A stretch of 64,000 nt of DNA from Chitinophaga sp. S165 (GCF_003182155.1 NZ_QGTG01000004.1:248001-312000), one strand, 5' to 3'. Counted from the first letter of the stretch, positions 9,223-18,274 are shown. Program-made: numbers and translations. Notes: generated by a model from the letters alone, not told the origin.

Positions 9223-9612
9223 TTACCTGCCCCAATACAGGTTAAACACTTTAGATAAGGCTTTCCAATCACCGTTAATCTTCAAAAAGGAGAGATAATC
9301 AGTTGAACCTACGCCGCCTTGCAGATCCTCCAGTTCCACCAGCACCACAGCCGCGGTTTCAGTTTTATGTAATATGCTCACGTGCGCCTTAACGTCCGCT
9401 GCTTCGCCATTTTCTTCGGTAAAGTCAAACAGGAATTGAAGTTTTGTCGTTAGTTTTCCATCCGGCATAAAACCTGCCATCAGGCCATCCGGATGAAAGG
9501 TTTGTTTCAGCAGATCTACGTTACCGGTTTTTAAGCCTTCAACATATACTTGCGCTACAGCAAGAATGGCATCGTAATCAGCGATCAAGTTATTGTTTTT
9601 ATTAGCTGACAT
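9223..9612 (-). CDS. NTF2-like (putative lumazine-binding family) protein, cytoplasmic
   Basis: A 129-residue NTF2-like fold protein of the group often named putative lumazine-binding. Helical start DYDAILAVAQVYVEGLKTGN, then the sheet with DLLKQTFHPDGLMAGFMPDG and the end STDYLSFLKINGDWKALSKV, which is characteristic of this group. There is no signal peptide. It is paralogous to the next gene upstream (9685-10182): both share YxEGLK(T/S)G, DLLK, STDYLS(F/L)(L/M)KING(D/E)WK and the final SKV(F/Y) segment. The spacing of 72 bp and common orientation suggest one transcript. Biochemical role unknown. Confidence 0.75.
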   Translation of the reverse strand: MSANKNNNLIADYDAILAVAQVYVEGLKTGNVDLLKQTFHPDGLMAGFMPDGKLTTKLQFLFDFTEENGEAADVKAHVSILHKTETAAVVLVELEDLQGGVGSTDYLSFLKINGDWKALSKVFNLYWGR

Positions 9613-9684
9613 TTTTTAAAAATTTAAGATTGTATGATTTGAATCCGGCTGAAGCGATCAACCGGCTATTCCTTACGTTAGATA

Positions 9685-10182
9685 TTAATTAGCGTATGAT
9701 AAGTGATACACCTTTGAAATGATTTTCCATTCCCCATTGATCTTCATCAGGGATAAGTAGTCGGTAGAGTTCTGATTTGGCGAAGTGTTTTTGAGTTCAG
9801 CAAGAACTGAAGCAGTATTGGAAGTCTGGTGCTGAATAGTGTTCTTTGAAGTGACGTTTACCAGTGCACCATTTTTCTCGATGATGTCATAAAGATGCTG
9901 TACGCTGCCCTCAGTTATTTTATTTTCTTCAGAAAAACCGTACATGATCGCATCTTTGTAAAAGACCTTCTTTAACAGGTCGACCCGGCCCGATTTTAAT
10001 CCTTCGATATAAGTATCGATCACGGCAAGGATTGCTTGCTTATCCGCAATTTCCGGTGTTGATAGACTGGTCAGTTCTCGACTTTTTGTTGCCGTTAGAT
10101 TTATTTGGCGAGGTGGAAGATCCTTCTTTGCCAGTACTGTGGTGGAGTAGAGGCTTGCTAGAACCAGGAATGCTTTTTTCAT
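9685..10182 (-). CDS. NTF2-like (putative lumazine-binding family) protein with signal peptide
   Basis: A 165-residue paralogue of the preceding-entry NTF2-like protein, with an added N-terminal signal peptide (MKKAFLVLASLYSTTVLAKK, cleavage likely after VLA) and a 30-residue linker. The core runs from about residue 45 (KQAILAVIDTYIEGLKSGRV) to the end (STDYLSLMKINGEWKIISKV). The pair therefore has one cytoplasmic and one exported member, which probably arose by duplication. It lies 110 bp downstream of an AraC-family regulator on the same strand, which may control it. No catalytic residues can be assigned. Confidence 0.75.
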   Translation of the reverse strand: MKKAFLVLASLYSTTVLAKKDLPPRQINLTATKSRELTSLSTPEIADKQAILAVIDTYIEGLKSGRVDLLKKVFYKDAIMYGFSEENKITEGSVQHLYDIIEKNGALVNVTSKNTIQHQTSNTASVLAELKNTSPNQNSTDYLSLMKINGEWKIISKVYHLSYAN

Positions 10183-10292
10183 TGCTTTTGATATTTATCT
10201 GAAAGCAAAAAAAGGCTTATTCCCGCATTGCGACTTTTCTAAAAAGTCTAAAGTTTTGTTCTATTTAGTTCAGGGTTAAACGGCCCGGTTCA

Positions 10293-11168
10293 TCAGCTAT
10301 CTTGCCGCAAACTGGTTGGCATGATGCCATGATATTGCTTGAAGATCCTTGAAAAATGAGAAACGTTTTCGAACCCCAGGGAATAACAGATCTCAGAAAC
10401 GGACATAGCTGTCGTTTCCAGCATTTCCTTGGCCTTATTTAATCGTTTTTCCCGTATCCAGGTTGCGGGCGGTACATTGAATATCTGTTGGAATTCGCGT
10501 TTAAAGCTGGATAAGCTCCGGCCGGATAAATAGGCTAGTTCTTCTATACGAATAGGGGTAGCATAATGCCTTTCAACTACTTCGCGCAGGTCCATGCGAA
10601 CAGGCTCCTGGAGATGGAGTATCTGTTGAAATATAGTATCACTGCAAACAGCGGTATCATACAGCAATTCCATCATTTTGTGACGTAACTGGCTTGGCGC
10701 AACTTTATCGACATTTTTAAAAAAAGGTCCGAGCGAATGTGCAAATGCGATGAGGCAATCATCCATTGGTTGTACAGATGAAAGATCTTTTATATCAACA
10801 TCCTGTTTAGCGATCTTAAGGTCTGTGCTGGTTAAAAATGATTTGATCATTTCATCCTTCAGAGAAAACATAAGACAAGAGAACAAATTATTATTTAGAG
10901 GATTGCCCACACTTTCGTAATTGATCAGCGTTGCTTTTTTGAGCAGTATCATCTCGTTCCTGTTAACCTGAAAAGACTCTTTGCCATAAATAACCTTTAA
11001 ACTTCCTTCCAGCAAAAAAAGAAGCAGGTGTTCCTCAAGGTACATGGTGCCGTTCTCATTTATATTATGTGCGCACTGTTCGATCAGTGAATATCCATCG
11101 AGCGATAAAGCTACTTCGGCTACTGAAGCATTGTGATCCATTGGGGCATCATTTTTCAAGATTTGCAT
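10293..11168 (-). CDS. AraC-family transcriptional regulator
   Basis: A 291-residue DNA-binding regulator. Residues ~30-110 look like a cupin sensing domain (EEHLLLFLLEGSLKVIYGKE, then NRNEMILLKKATL). Residues ~190-291 form the double helix-turn-helix of AraC proteins (IRIEELAYLSGRSLSSFKRE with the final MSVSEICYSLGFENVSHFSR, then IFKQYHGIMPTSLR). This arrangement, with strong similarity to ExsA-like regulators, is typical of sensors of small ligands. The two NTF2-like genes and the VOC gene follow in the same orientation and are candidate targets. Ligand unknown. Confidence 0.9.
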   Translation of the reverse strand: MQILKNDAPMDHNASVAEVALSLDGYSLIEQCAHNINENGTMYLEEHLLLFLLEGSLKVIYGKESFQVNRNEMILLKKATLINYESVGNPLNNNLFSCLMFSLKDEMIKSFLTSTDLKIAKQDVDIKDLSSVQPMDDCLIAFAHSLGPFFKNVDKVAPSQLRHKMMELLYDTAVCSDTIFQQILHLQEPVRMDLREVVERHYATPIRIEELAYLSGRSLSSFKREFQQIFNVPPATWIREKRLNKAKEMLETTAMSVSEICYSLGFENVSHFSRIFKQYHGIMPTSLRQDS

Positions 11169-11265
11169 GTTGATCAGTCTTGTGGCAAAGTTCAGAATTT
11201 TCCATTATGATCAAGCTGAAGGTCCAAATCATTTGGATAGTGACAGTCCGGAGGGCAGAAAAACA

Positions 11266-11296
11266 AAAACGCTATAGCCAGAGACTATAGCGTTTT
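11266..11296 (-). terminator. Rho-independent terminator of tRNA-Gln
   Basis: A perfect 12-bp stem (AAAACGCTATAG with CTATAGCGTTTT) and 7-nt loop starting 5 nt after the tRNA 3' end, followed on the minus strand by a T-rich tail. Confidence 0.85.
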
Positions 11297-11300
11297 CTTG

Positions 11301-11371
11301 TTGCCTGACCTGGATTCGAACCAAGACAAAGCGAGTCAGAGTCGCTTGTACTACCGTTATACTATCAGGCA
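11301..11371 (-). tRNA. tRNA-Gln, anticodon CTG
   Basis: A complete 71-nt cloverleaf on the minus strand. Acceptor stem TGCCTGA pairs perfectly with TCAGGCA, and the discriminator base is A. D stem GTAT/GTAC, anticodon stem AGCGA/TCGCT, loop CTCTGAC giving anticodon CTG (reads CAG, Gln), T arm CTTGG-TTCGAAT-CCAGG. CCA is not encoded. Own promoter and terminator are visible. Confidence 0.95.
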
Positions 11372-11405
11372 ATAGTACCGGGGAATATTTCCCCGTTCGG
11401 GACGG

Positions 11406-11436
11406 CAAAATTATATATTTCCTTTCAATTTCCAAA
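11406..11436 (-). promoter_or_regulatory. Bacteroidota housekeeping promoter of tRNA-Gln
   Basis: On the minus strand TTTG (11433-11436), a 19-bp spacer, and TAATTTTG (11406-11413), an exact fit to the known Bacteroidota sigma pattern TTTG-N19-21-TAnnTTTG. The start would fall about 28 nt before the mature tRNA 5' end. Confidence 0.75.
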
Positions 11437-11473
11437 AAAATACAAAAGAAAATTGTAAATGCCTGAAAATCAA

Positions 11474-11505
11474 AAAGGTAGTTCCACATGTGCGGAACTA
11501 CCTTT
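11474..11505 (-). terminator. Rho-independent terminator of the subtilase gene
   Basis: A 12-bp perfect stem (AAAGGTAGTTCC with GGAACTACCTTT), 8-nt loop, 26 bp after the protease stop codon, followed on the minus strand by TTTTTG. Confidence 0.85.
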
Positions 11506-11530
11506 ATCGGATATTGAGGATCTGATAAGT

Positions 11531-13099
11531 TTATTTGTAAGTAGCGGCCAGCTCCAGCGCTTTATAAGCGTTCACCACACCACCGGTACGGCACAGGTCA
11601 GTCATCTGTACCGTTTTAGGCTGTCCGTCTTCGAAGATGGTTACCGGGTGGTCTACTTTTACGGCCGATTTCAGGATGATGTCTTTTACCTGCACTGCTT
11701 TCAGTTTAGGGTAATAAGAGCGGATCAGCGCCGCCAGGCCGGTTACAACAGGGGCAGCCATACTGGTACCATCATGGTAATCGTAGTGAGAACCCGGGGT
11801 AGAGGAGTAGATAGCTACACCAGGAGCAAATACATCCACAGAAACTTTACCGTAGTTGGAGAATGGCGCTGCCAATGTTTCGTCATTTTCAGGGCCGGAA
11901 GCACCTACTTCTATCCAGGCAGCTGCGGTGTCACCATTTTCGTAAACACGGCTGGGATAGTTTGGAGTGACATCTATATTCTCAGCATCGTTACCGGCAG
12001 CATGTACCAGCAATACATCTTTGGAGATAGCATATTTAACCGCTTCGTCCACTACATTCTTGTTAGGGGAGTAGGCCTTACCAAAGCTCATATTGATCAC
12101 ACGGGCGCCATTATCGGCCGCATAGCGGATAGCATTGGCAACGTCCTTGTCCCTTTCATCACCATTAGGTACTGCCCTTATTGACATGATCTGAACATTG
12201 TTAGCCACGCCATTGATGCCCAGGTCGTTGTTCCTGCCTGCACCGATGATCCCTGCTACGTGGGTACCGTGATCTGCATCCGGACCGGTAGCATCACCGG
12301 AACCATAATATCTTTCAGTCGGGTTGTTATAATCGTCGCCCACAATTGCACGGGGATCATAGTCAAGGTTGAGCTGGTACTCTACCTGCTCTTTATAATG
12401 ATCCACTGCAGCGTCCAGTTCTTTCTCGCGGAAAGTTTTGAAGTCCGGGTAGCGTTCCAGCTGCTGGGAGATCACTTGTTTGATCTGTGCTTCAGCAGGG
12501 TTCTGCGGTGTGTAAGCCTGGAATTCAGCAGCTGTCGGATTGTTATTGCCGAGCTTCACCAGCATAGTATCCAACATCTGAACGAAACGGGTGATACCTG
12601 TGAGCGTTTGCTGTGCTTCTGATACTTTGAGATCGTATTTATTTTTCAGCTCCTTATACTTGTACAGTCCGGCGGTATCTTTAGGAACACTGTTCAGACT
12701 GCCGAATATTTTCTGTTGCTGGCGGATGATACGTGTCAGCTCCAGGTTGTCGTAGCCGACATTACCTTTAGGAGAGCCGATGAAGTTCCATCCGTTGATA
12801 TCGTCTGTATAATGATTTTTATCGTCGTCTTTACCGTTACCTCTTTTTTCTTTAGCGTTTACCCACAGCACACTTTTCAGGTCCTCATGCGTAGTGTCAA
12901 TACCACTGTCTATTACTGCAACTATTACAGGTTTTGATTTCTTGTCCTTTAACAGCTCCGTGTAAGCTTTCTCAACACTGATACCGAATACGGAATCTTT
13001 CTGAAGGTCCATGTTCTGCCAGTTCTGTATCTGCGCCTGTGAAACATATCCTGACAATAGTAATGAGGCAATGGCTGCCGTCCGCTTGAAAATATTCAT
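11531..13099 (-). CDS. Exported subtilisin-like serine protease (S8 family)
   Basis: A 522-residue S8 peptidase. Residues 1-22 form a signal peptide (MNIFKRTAAIASLLLSGYVS), so it acts in the periplasm or outside. The triad is Asp64 (AVIDSGIDTTHEDL), His277 (DHGTHVAGIIGA) and Ser446 (GTSMAAPVVTGLAAL), with the oxyanion Asn370 in HAAGND. Between Asp and His lies an insertion of roughly 160 residues rich in charged helices (residues ~115-250), much longer than in subtilisin. I start at the ATG at 13099 because the signal peptide begins there, although the frame continues upstream to 13198. No propeptide or T9SS tail is obvious; the protein ends soon after the catalytic domain. It is monocistronic with its own terminator. 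Confidence 0.9.
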   Translation of the reverse strand: MNIFKRTAAIASLLLSGYVSQAQIQNWQNMDLQKDSVFGISVEKAYTELLKDKKSKPVIVAVIDSGIDTTHEDLKSVLWVNAKEKRGNGKDDDKNHYTDDINGWNFIGSPKGNVGYDNLELTRIIRQQQKIFGSLNSVPKDTAGLYKYKELKNKYDLKVSEAQQTLTGITRFVQMLDTMLVKLGNNNPTAAEFQAYTPQNPAEAQIKQVISQQLERYPDFKTFREKELDAAVDHYKEQVEYQLNLDYDPRAIVGDDYNNPTERYYGSGDATGPDADHGTHVAGIIGAGRNNDLGINGVANNVQIMSIRAVPNGDERDKDVANAIRYAADNGARVINMSFGKAYSPNKNVVDEAVKYAISKDVLLVHAAGNDAENIDVTPNYPSRVYENGDTAAAWIEVGASGPENDETLAAPFSNYGKVSVDVFAPGVAIYSSTPGSHYDYHDGTSMAAPVVTGLAALIRSYYPKLKAVQVKDIILKSAVKVDHPVTIFEDGQPKTVQMTDLCRTGGVVNAYKALELAATYK

Positions 13100-13386
13100 G
13101 TGATAAATCATTGAATCAGCTGTAGTCTGTTCTAATAGTGTGACTAGCTGGGGTTGGTTTAATATAGAATTGTGTGTTAAATAATATGCTACGTCCAATC
13201 CTGAGTTGCTCTGACCTGTGCTCCCGAACGGAAATACTGTTGCGCAAGGTAGAGATTTAATAGTATTGGAAATGTTAAAAGTTGCTCAGCGGTAAGGGAT
13301 TTATTCAATAGTATTAACGGTTTTTGTAAGGAAGTGCATGTTATAGGGTTAATATGCCATTGAAAAATAGAGTTTGAGCGAACATT

Positions 13387-14217
13387 TTAATGGATGCTCT
13401 GCTGGAAACTGGAGGGCCGTTTATTCGTCAGCTGATAGAACACTTTACTGAAAGCAGCAATAGAGCTATATCCTGTCTGATAAGCTATTTCGCTTAATGT
13501 CTGATTAGTTTGAAGGATCATCTCGATGCCTTTTACGACCCTTAGTGTTTTCAGGTATTGTACAAAGGACATATCCAGCGTATTGGTAAAGAGACGCGAA
13601 AGCGTACGGGGGCTAAGATCGAACTCGTGACTCAGGCTTTCCAATGTTAGCTGTTGGTCAAAGTGCTGAACTATATATTGAAGAATGGGCCGTAAGCGTT
13701 CGTGTTGAGTGGTCGGCAAGGCAACTGGTAATGCAGATGTACTGATATCAGGGAGGATATCTTTGATCGCGCTTAGAAAAGGGAAGCCTGGTTCACCCGG
13801 TGAGACATGTTTATCCCAGCGGGCGGTATAATTGATCATCTGCAGTAGTAATTCATTAACAGGGTAAATACCCAGGCGTGTATAAAACGGATTCATATGA
13901 TCGTTATGACCATAGAAGTACAGGTTGCGTGTAGTGGTTTCTTTTGAATGTTTGATCTGGATGTAATGTTGCTGATGCTTCGGGATCCATATATAATGGC
14001 GGGCAGGTACCACATAAGATCTGTCAGGCATGTTACAATAGGCTATACCTCCTTCCACATAGGTCAGCTGACTCTTTTCATGCGCGTGCATGGAAAGTCT
14101 TCTCTCGATCTTTTCGTGCATTACATAGACTGATTGCGGATGTTTGTCTATATCACTTAAATAACCTGCCAGGGATTGCATGTTTCTAAATGGCTTGAAT
14201 GGATAAATAATTGGCAA
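13387..14217 (-). CDS. AraC-family regulator, likely controlling the adjacent efflux operon
   Basis: A 276-residue AraC/XylS-type regulator. The N-terminal cupin includes HAHEKSQLTYVEGGIAYC and ARHYIWIPKHQQHYI (residues ~44-85). The C-terminal double HTH covers ~175-276 (LTLESLSHEFDLSPRTLSRL, then LSEIAYQTGYSSIAAFSKVF). A start at Met13 (14181) is an alternative, since the first 12 residues are basic and not needed for the fold. It is divergent from the TolC-HlyD-MFS operon with only 50 bp between starts, the usual layout for a local activator of drug efflux. The inducer is unknown. Confidence 0.88.
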   Translation of the reverse strand: MPIIYPFKPFRNMQSLAGYLSDIDKHPQSVYVMHEKIERRLSMHAHEKSQLTYVEGGIAYCNMPDRSYVVPARHYIWIPKHQQHYIQIKHSKETTTRNLYFYGHNDHMNPFYTRLGIYPVNELLLQMINYTARWDKHVSPGEPGFPFLSAIKDILPDISTSALPVALPTTQHERLRPILQYIVQHFDQQLTLESLSHEFDLSPRTLSRLFTNTLDMSFVQYLKTLRVVKGIEMILQTNQTLSEIAYQTGYSSIAAFSKVFYQLTNKRPSSFQQSIH

Positions 14218-14248
14218 TTTAGATAAAAACGTTCATATCCAGGCATAG

Positions 14249-14256
14249 TACCTTTG
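14249..14256 (+). promoter_or_regulatory. Possible -7 element of the efflux operon
   Basis: TACCTTTG matches the Bacteroidota -7 pattern TAnnTTTG and lies 11 bp before the TolC-like ATG. No TTTG is present 19-21 bp upstream, which would fit an activator-dependent promoter, or the match is chance. Confidence 0.35.
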
Positions 14257-14267
14257 TCCTCAGAATA

Positions 14268-15611
14268 ATGAATATGTGTACTAATAGCCGGAAGGCCGCG
14301 TTGATGCTGCCTTTTATGATATTAACAATGTGTGTGACGGCACAACGACCTCATGATACTATCCAACCGTTACATCTATCGATCGAGCAAATCTGGGAGC
14401 AGGCGGAAGTGAACAATAGAAGGATAGCAATGTCAAAGCTACGCGTAGAAAGTAGTGAAGAAGCATTGAAGGACGCAAAGGCCGAACGGCTGCCGGAAAT
14501 CAATGCAGCAGGAGCTTATGCACGTGTGACCAATATGCCGGTATATGAAGATGGGATCTTTCATACACCAGAACAATTTCCTGTTTTACATAACTATTAT
14601 AAAGTAGGAGGCGAAGCATACTTTAATATTTATAATGGGAATAAGACAACTCTTGAGATTAAAAAAGAAGCGACGGAACATGCTATAGCTGAACAACAAA
14701 AGAACCTGACCGTATCGGAAGTGAAATTCAATGCGGCAGTCTGTTACCTGGACCTGGCGCGTAGTTGCCGGTTTAAAGAATTAATAGCAAAGGATATTGC
14801 CGAACAGGAAAGGCAACTGGCCCATATCCAGGAATTACAGAAAAATGGTGTTGTATTGAAAAGTGATGTATTAAGAGCTACATTAAAGTTATCCCGTCAG
14901 AAGATGGGTATGGTGGAGATCGACAACGATATTGCCATTGCGAGTCAGCAACTGGCGATCATGATCGGAGCAGATGAACATGTACTGATAGCGCCCGATA
15001 CCTCACTTACAGAACAATCGGCGGTAACAGGCACTTATGAGGAATACCTCTCCGGTGCAGCAGAACATGCGTACGAGTACAAAATATCCGAAGGCGAAAC
15101 CGCGCTGAAAGAATTATCACTGAAACAGGTGAAAGCCAATGTGTCGCCAAAGGTGGGACTGTTTGCAGAATATGCATGGTCTTATCCGCAGATACAGTTC
15201 TATCCCTATGCCGGTGCAATGTACGGACTGGGAATGTATGGTGTAAAAGCTGCTTTTCCCATCTCTTCATTTTATCATAATAAGCATAAAGAAAAGGCTG
15301 CAAAGATAGAACTGCACAGACAGGAAATAGAACATAAAGAAACGGGCGATGTGGTGAGGCAACATGTGAATGAAGCTTTCCTGCGATATAAAGAGGCGCT
15401 GACACGTATCGATGTAGCAGAGACGAATGTCAAACAAGCAGCAGAGAATCTCAGGATAGTTAACAACACTTACTTCAACCAACTATCTCTTGTTACCGAC
15501 CTGCTTGATGCTGACACACAAATGCTGCAAACACGCTTCGATCTTGTATCAGCCAATATTGCGGCGCGTGTCAGATATTACCAGTTACAAAAAGTTATAG
15601 GCAATTTATAA
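14268..15611 (+). CDS. TolC-family outer-membrane efflux protein
   Basis: A 447-residue outer-membrane channel component of a tripartite exporter. A signal peptide covers residues 1-26 (LMLPFMILTMCVTAQ). Two long helical hairpin repeats typical of OEP/TolC follow, separated by barrel strands; the pattern QIWEQAEVNNRRIAMSKLRV at ~40 and the closing RYYQLQKVIGNL are characteristic. It is the first gene of an operon: the membrane fusion protein starts 4 bp after its stop. It would connect the inner-membrane MFS pump to the outside. Substrate unknown. Confidence 0.88.
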   Translation: MNMCTNSRKAALMLPFMILTMCVTAQRPHDTIQPLHLSIEQIWEQAEVNNRRIAMSKLRVESSEEALKDAKAERLPEINAAGAYARVTNMPVYEDGIFHTPEQFPVLHNYYKVGGEAYFNIYNGNKTTLEIKKEATEHAIAEQQKNLTVSEVKFNAAVCYLDLARSCRFKELIAKDIAEQERQLAHIQELQKNGVVLKSDVLRATLKLSRQKMGMVEIDNDIAIASQQLAIMIGADEHVLIAPDTSLTEQSAVTGTYEEYLSGAAEHAYEYKISEGETALKELSLKQVKANVSPKVGLFAEYAWSYPQIQFYPYAGAMYGLGMYGVKAAFPISSFYHNKHKEKAAKIELHRQEIEHKETGDVVRQHVNEAFLRYKEALTRIDVAETNVKQAAENLRIVNNTYFNQLSLVTDLLDADTQMLQTRFDLVSANIAARVRYYQLQKVIGNL

Positions 15612-15615
15612 AGTT

Positions 15616-16683
15616 ATGACGACCGGGAAGAACAACTATGCCAGGACAGACAAATTAATTACTGCTATTACAGGCTGGATAGCCGGTATCATCCTGGTGA
15701 TGCTGGCTGTATGGGGCATCATTACATTATTTGAACTACAGCGGTACGAAGAGACCAACGATGCGCAGGTGGAAGAATATATTAACCCCGTTACCACACG
15801 TGTAACAGGATATATCAGCAGGATCAATTATGAGGAAAACCAGGATGTAAAAAAAGGGGATACATTACTGGTGATAGACGATAGCGAATACATGCTACAG
15901 CAGCAGGAGGCAAGCGCCGCGTTGATGAATGCAAAAGCACAGATACAGGTTCTGGAAAGTAATGTATCTACCAGCGGTAAAACAGCTGAAGTTGCACAGG
16001 CACAGATAGCTGCGGCCAAAGCGAAGCTTTGGAAACAGGAGCAGGAATATGACCGTTATAAGAAGCTGTACGATGCGGAATCTGCTACCAAACAGCAACT
16101 GGAAAATGTGGAAACTGCATTGAATGTAGCGAAAGCGGATTATCAGTCCATCACTAACAACTACGATGCTGCCGTATCAAAGGTGAATGATATCAGATCA
16201 CAGAAGGCGGTGCTAATGGCAGAGATACATCGCCGGGAAGCGCTGCTGGGACGTAACGAGCTGGATGTTGCATATACAGTGATCAAGGCGCCTTATGATG
16301 GTAAAATGGGACGCCGTACTATCCAGGAAGGACAGCTGGTGCAGGCAGGACAAACACTGGCCTTTATCGTAAACCAGGCTACCGGTAAATGGATCATCGC
16401 CAACTTTAAAGAAACGCAGGTAAGCCATATGCAGATAGGGCAGTCCGCAGATATTGAAATAGATGCCTTACCTGGTAAAACTTTTAATGGAACAATTGAA
16501 TCACTGTCACCCGCAACAGGCGCACGTTTTTCTCTTTTACCTCCGGATAATTCATCCGGCAATTTCGTGAAGATCGTACAACGCATACCTGTACGCATTA
16601 AACTGACAAGTACTTCCAGCGAGACAGCATTGTTAAGGGCAGGTATGAATGCAACCGTTTCAATCAGTAAGAAAAATGGCTGA
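15616..16683 (+). CDS. HlyD/EmrA-type membrane fusion protein
   Basis: A 355-residue periplasmic adaptor. One membrane helix lies at residues ~15-37 (ITGWIAGIILVMLAVWGIIT). A lipoyl-like strand segment (VTGYISRINYEENQDVKKGD) follows, then a coiled coil from ~85 to 190, a second lipoyl half (YTVIKAPYDGKMGRRTIQEG) and the beta-barrel domain. The layout matches EmrA partners of MFS drug pumps. It overlaps the next gene by 8 nt (ATGGCTGA), indicating translational coupling. Confidence 0.9.
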   Translation: MTTGKNNYARTDKLITAITGWIAGIILVMLAVWGIITLFELQRYEETNDAQVEEYINPVTTRVTGYISRINYEENQDVKKGDTLLVIDDSEYMLQQQEASAALMNAKAQIQVLESNVSTSGKTAEVAQAQIAAAKAKLWKQEQEYDRYKKLYDAESATKQQLENVETALNVAKADYQSITNNYDAAVSKVNDIRSQKAVLMAEIHRREALLGRNELDVAYTVIKAPYDGKMGRRTIQEGQLVQAGQTLAFIVNQATGKWIIANFKETQVSHMQIGQSADIEIDALPGKTFNGTIESLSPATGARFSLLPPDNSSGNFVKIVQRIPVRIKLTSTSSETALLRAGMNATVSISKKNG

Positions 16684-18271
16684 CCATACTCCCATCTTTA
16701 AATCCTGGGCCTCCGAGTGGCTGATCAGGGCGGTGATCTTTATGAATATACTGCCAGGATTGCTGGTGTTCGGCCTGTCGACAGCCAGTGCACCGGCAGC
16801 GGCAGGTTATTATGGAATAGAACCGGCGGATGTACAGTATTCGATGATCGTGTTCTATGCCTCGCTTGCAGGATTCTTTGCACTTGAAAGGAGGTTCTTT
16901 ATTTTTATTGCCAGCAAAGAATACCTGATCATTGGTACCGTACTTCAGATCATTACCTCCTATGGTTGTTATGTAACGCATGATCTGCATACGTTACTGG
17001 CACTACGTTTCCTGCAGGGGATGGCAAACTGTATCACGACAAGCGTATGTCTCACGTTGGTATTCAGCAGGCTGCAAACAGACCGTGCCCGTGAAATAGG
17101 TTATTCTCTTTTTTACGGTATGCTGCTTTGTATCACAGCCTTTTCTACGCTGGTAACAGCGCCTATCATTGATGCCTTTGATTACAATGTATTGTACAAG
17201 TGGATGATCTTTATGTACGTTCCGGGGGCAGTATTACTTGTACTGATCATGAACAAGATACGGTTAAACAGGAAAGCTCCATTATATCAGCTTGACTGGG
17301 CAAGTTATGTGATCTATACTACCGTGCTTTGCTTAATCGGATATATCCTTGTGTACGGACAGCAATACTACTGGTGGGCCGACAAGAGGATTGTAACAGC
17401 TACGATAGGAGTTGTAATGCTGGCCTTGTTACATATTTTCCGGCAGCGTGCTTTAAAGAGGGCTTATCTGAGTCTGGATGTTTTCCGCTACAGGAACTAT
17501 GTTATTGGTGTTTTCCTGATATTGATACTTTATATCTGCAGGGGCGCGTTCAATGTTACTACGAACTATTTCACAACTGTACTGGGGATGGATCCCAGGC
17601 ATCTGTCCTATATATTGCTGGCTAATATAGCGGGTATCATAGGAGGCGTATTGTATTCCTCAAGATGGATCGTGATGAAACGTCCTATGCGGTGGATCTG
17701 GATGGGAGGCTTTGCCTTATTGCTGGTATTTCATCTGTGGATGAATTTCCTGTTTGCCTCAGAGGAAGATGCATCTTCTTTTATAACGCCTTTGATCATA
17801 CAGGGATTAGGTGCAGGCATGCTGATGGCACCTATCATTGTTTATGCAATTTCTTCTGTACCGCCACATCTCGGAGGAACGGCGTCGGCTACGGGTGTGC
17901 TGTTCCGCTTTACAGGCTTTTGCACCAGCATTGCTCTTTTCAACTATTTTCAACTTTATTCCAGGAAGGTGCACTACAACCGTTTCCTGGATCTGGTCAC
18001 ATCGCTGGACCCCTTTGTAACGGCCAGGCTGGAGGGATATAAAACGGCCGTTACAGCCAAAGGGGTCCCGGCAGACCAGGCTGCGAAGATCGCAAATGGA
18101 TTGTTATACCGGTCGGCGGATATACAAGCGCAGATCCGTTTTTCGATGGACTATTATTACCTGATCAGTTGTTTGCTGGTAGTGGTGATATTGCTAATTG
18201 CGCTATTGCCGTACCTGAACAGGACAGTGATCAATCTGAGTAATAACCAGCCTGCACCAGCGTCTTATTAG
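16676..18271 (+). CDS. MFS-family efflux transporter (EmrB-like partner)
   Basis: A 531-residue inner-membrane protein with about 14 hydrophobic segments, consistent with the DHA2 type of MFS drug exporters. I use the ATG at 16676, which overlaps the stop of the fusion protein gene by 8 nt; the frame is open 27 nt further upstream but that start is less likely. Recognisable stretches are the first helix VIFMNILPGLLVFGLSTASA, the loop after helix 2, and ALRFLQGMANCITTSVCLTL. Together with the upstream TolC and HlyD proteins it forms a complete tripartite pump. It ends 3 bp from the convergent gene at 18275. Confidence 0.85.
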   Translation: MADHTPIFKSWASEWLIRAVIFMNILPGLLVFGLSTASAPAAAGYYGIEPADVQYSMIVFYASLAGFFALERRFFIFIASKEYLIIGTVLQIITSYGCYVTHDLHTLLALRFLQGMANCITTSVCLTLVFSRLQTDRAREIGYSLFYGMLLCITAFSTLVTAPIIDAFDYNVLYKWMIFMYVPGAVLLVLIMNKIRLNRKAPLYQLDWASYVIYTTVLCLIGYILVYGQQYYWWADKRIVTATIGVVMLALLHIFRQRALKRAYLSLDVFRYRNYVIGVFLILILYICRGAFNVTTNYFTTVLGMDPRHLSYILLANIAGIIGGVLYSSRWIVMKRPMRWIWMGGFALLLVFHLWMNFLFASEEDASSFITPLIIQGLGAGMLMAPIIVYAISSVPPHLGGTASATGVLFRFTGFCTSIALFNYFQLYSRKVHYNRFLDLVTSLDPFVTARLEGYKTAVTAKGVPADQAAKIANGLLYRSADIQAQIRFSMDYYYLISCLLVVVILLIALLPYLNRTVINLSNNQPAPASY

Positions 18272-18274
18272 GTG

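Noticed and set aside
11459-12184. 241-residue open frame on the plus strand
   Set aside because: Antisense to the subtilase and across its terminator; product is Val/Tyr/Arg-rich with no fold.
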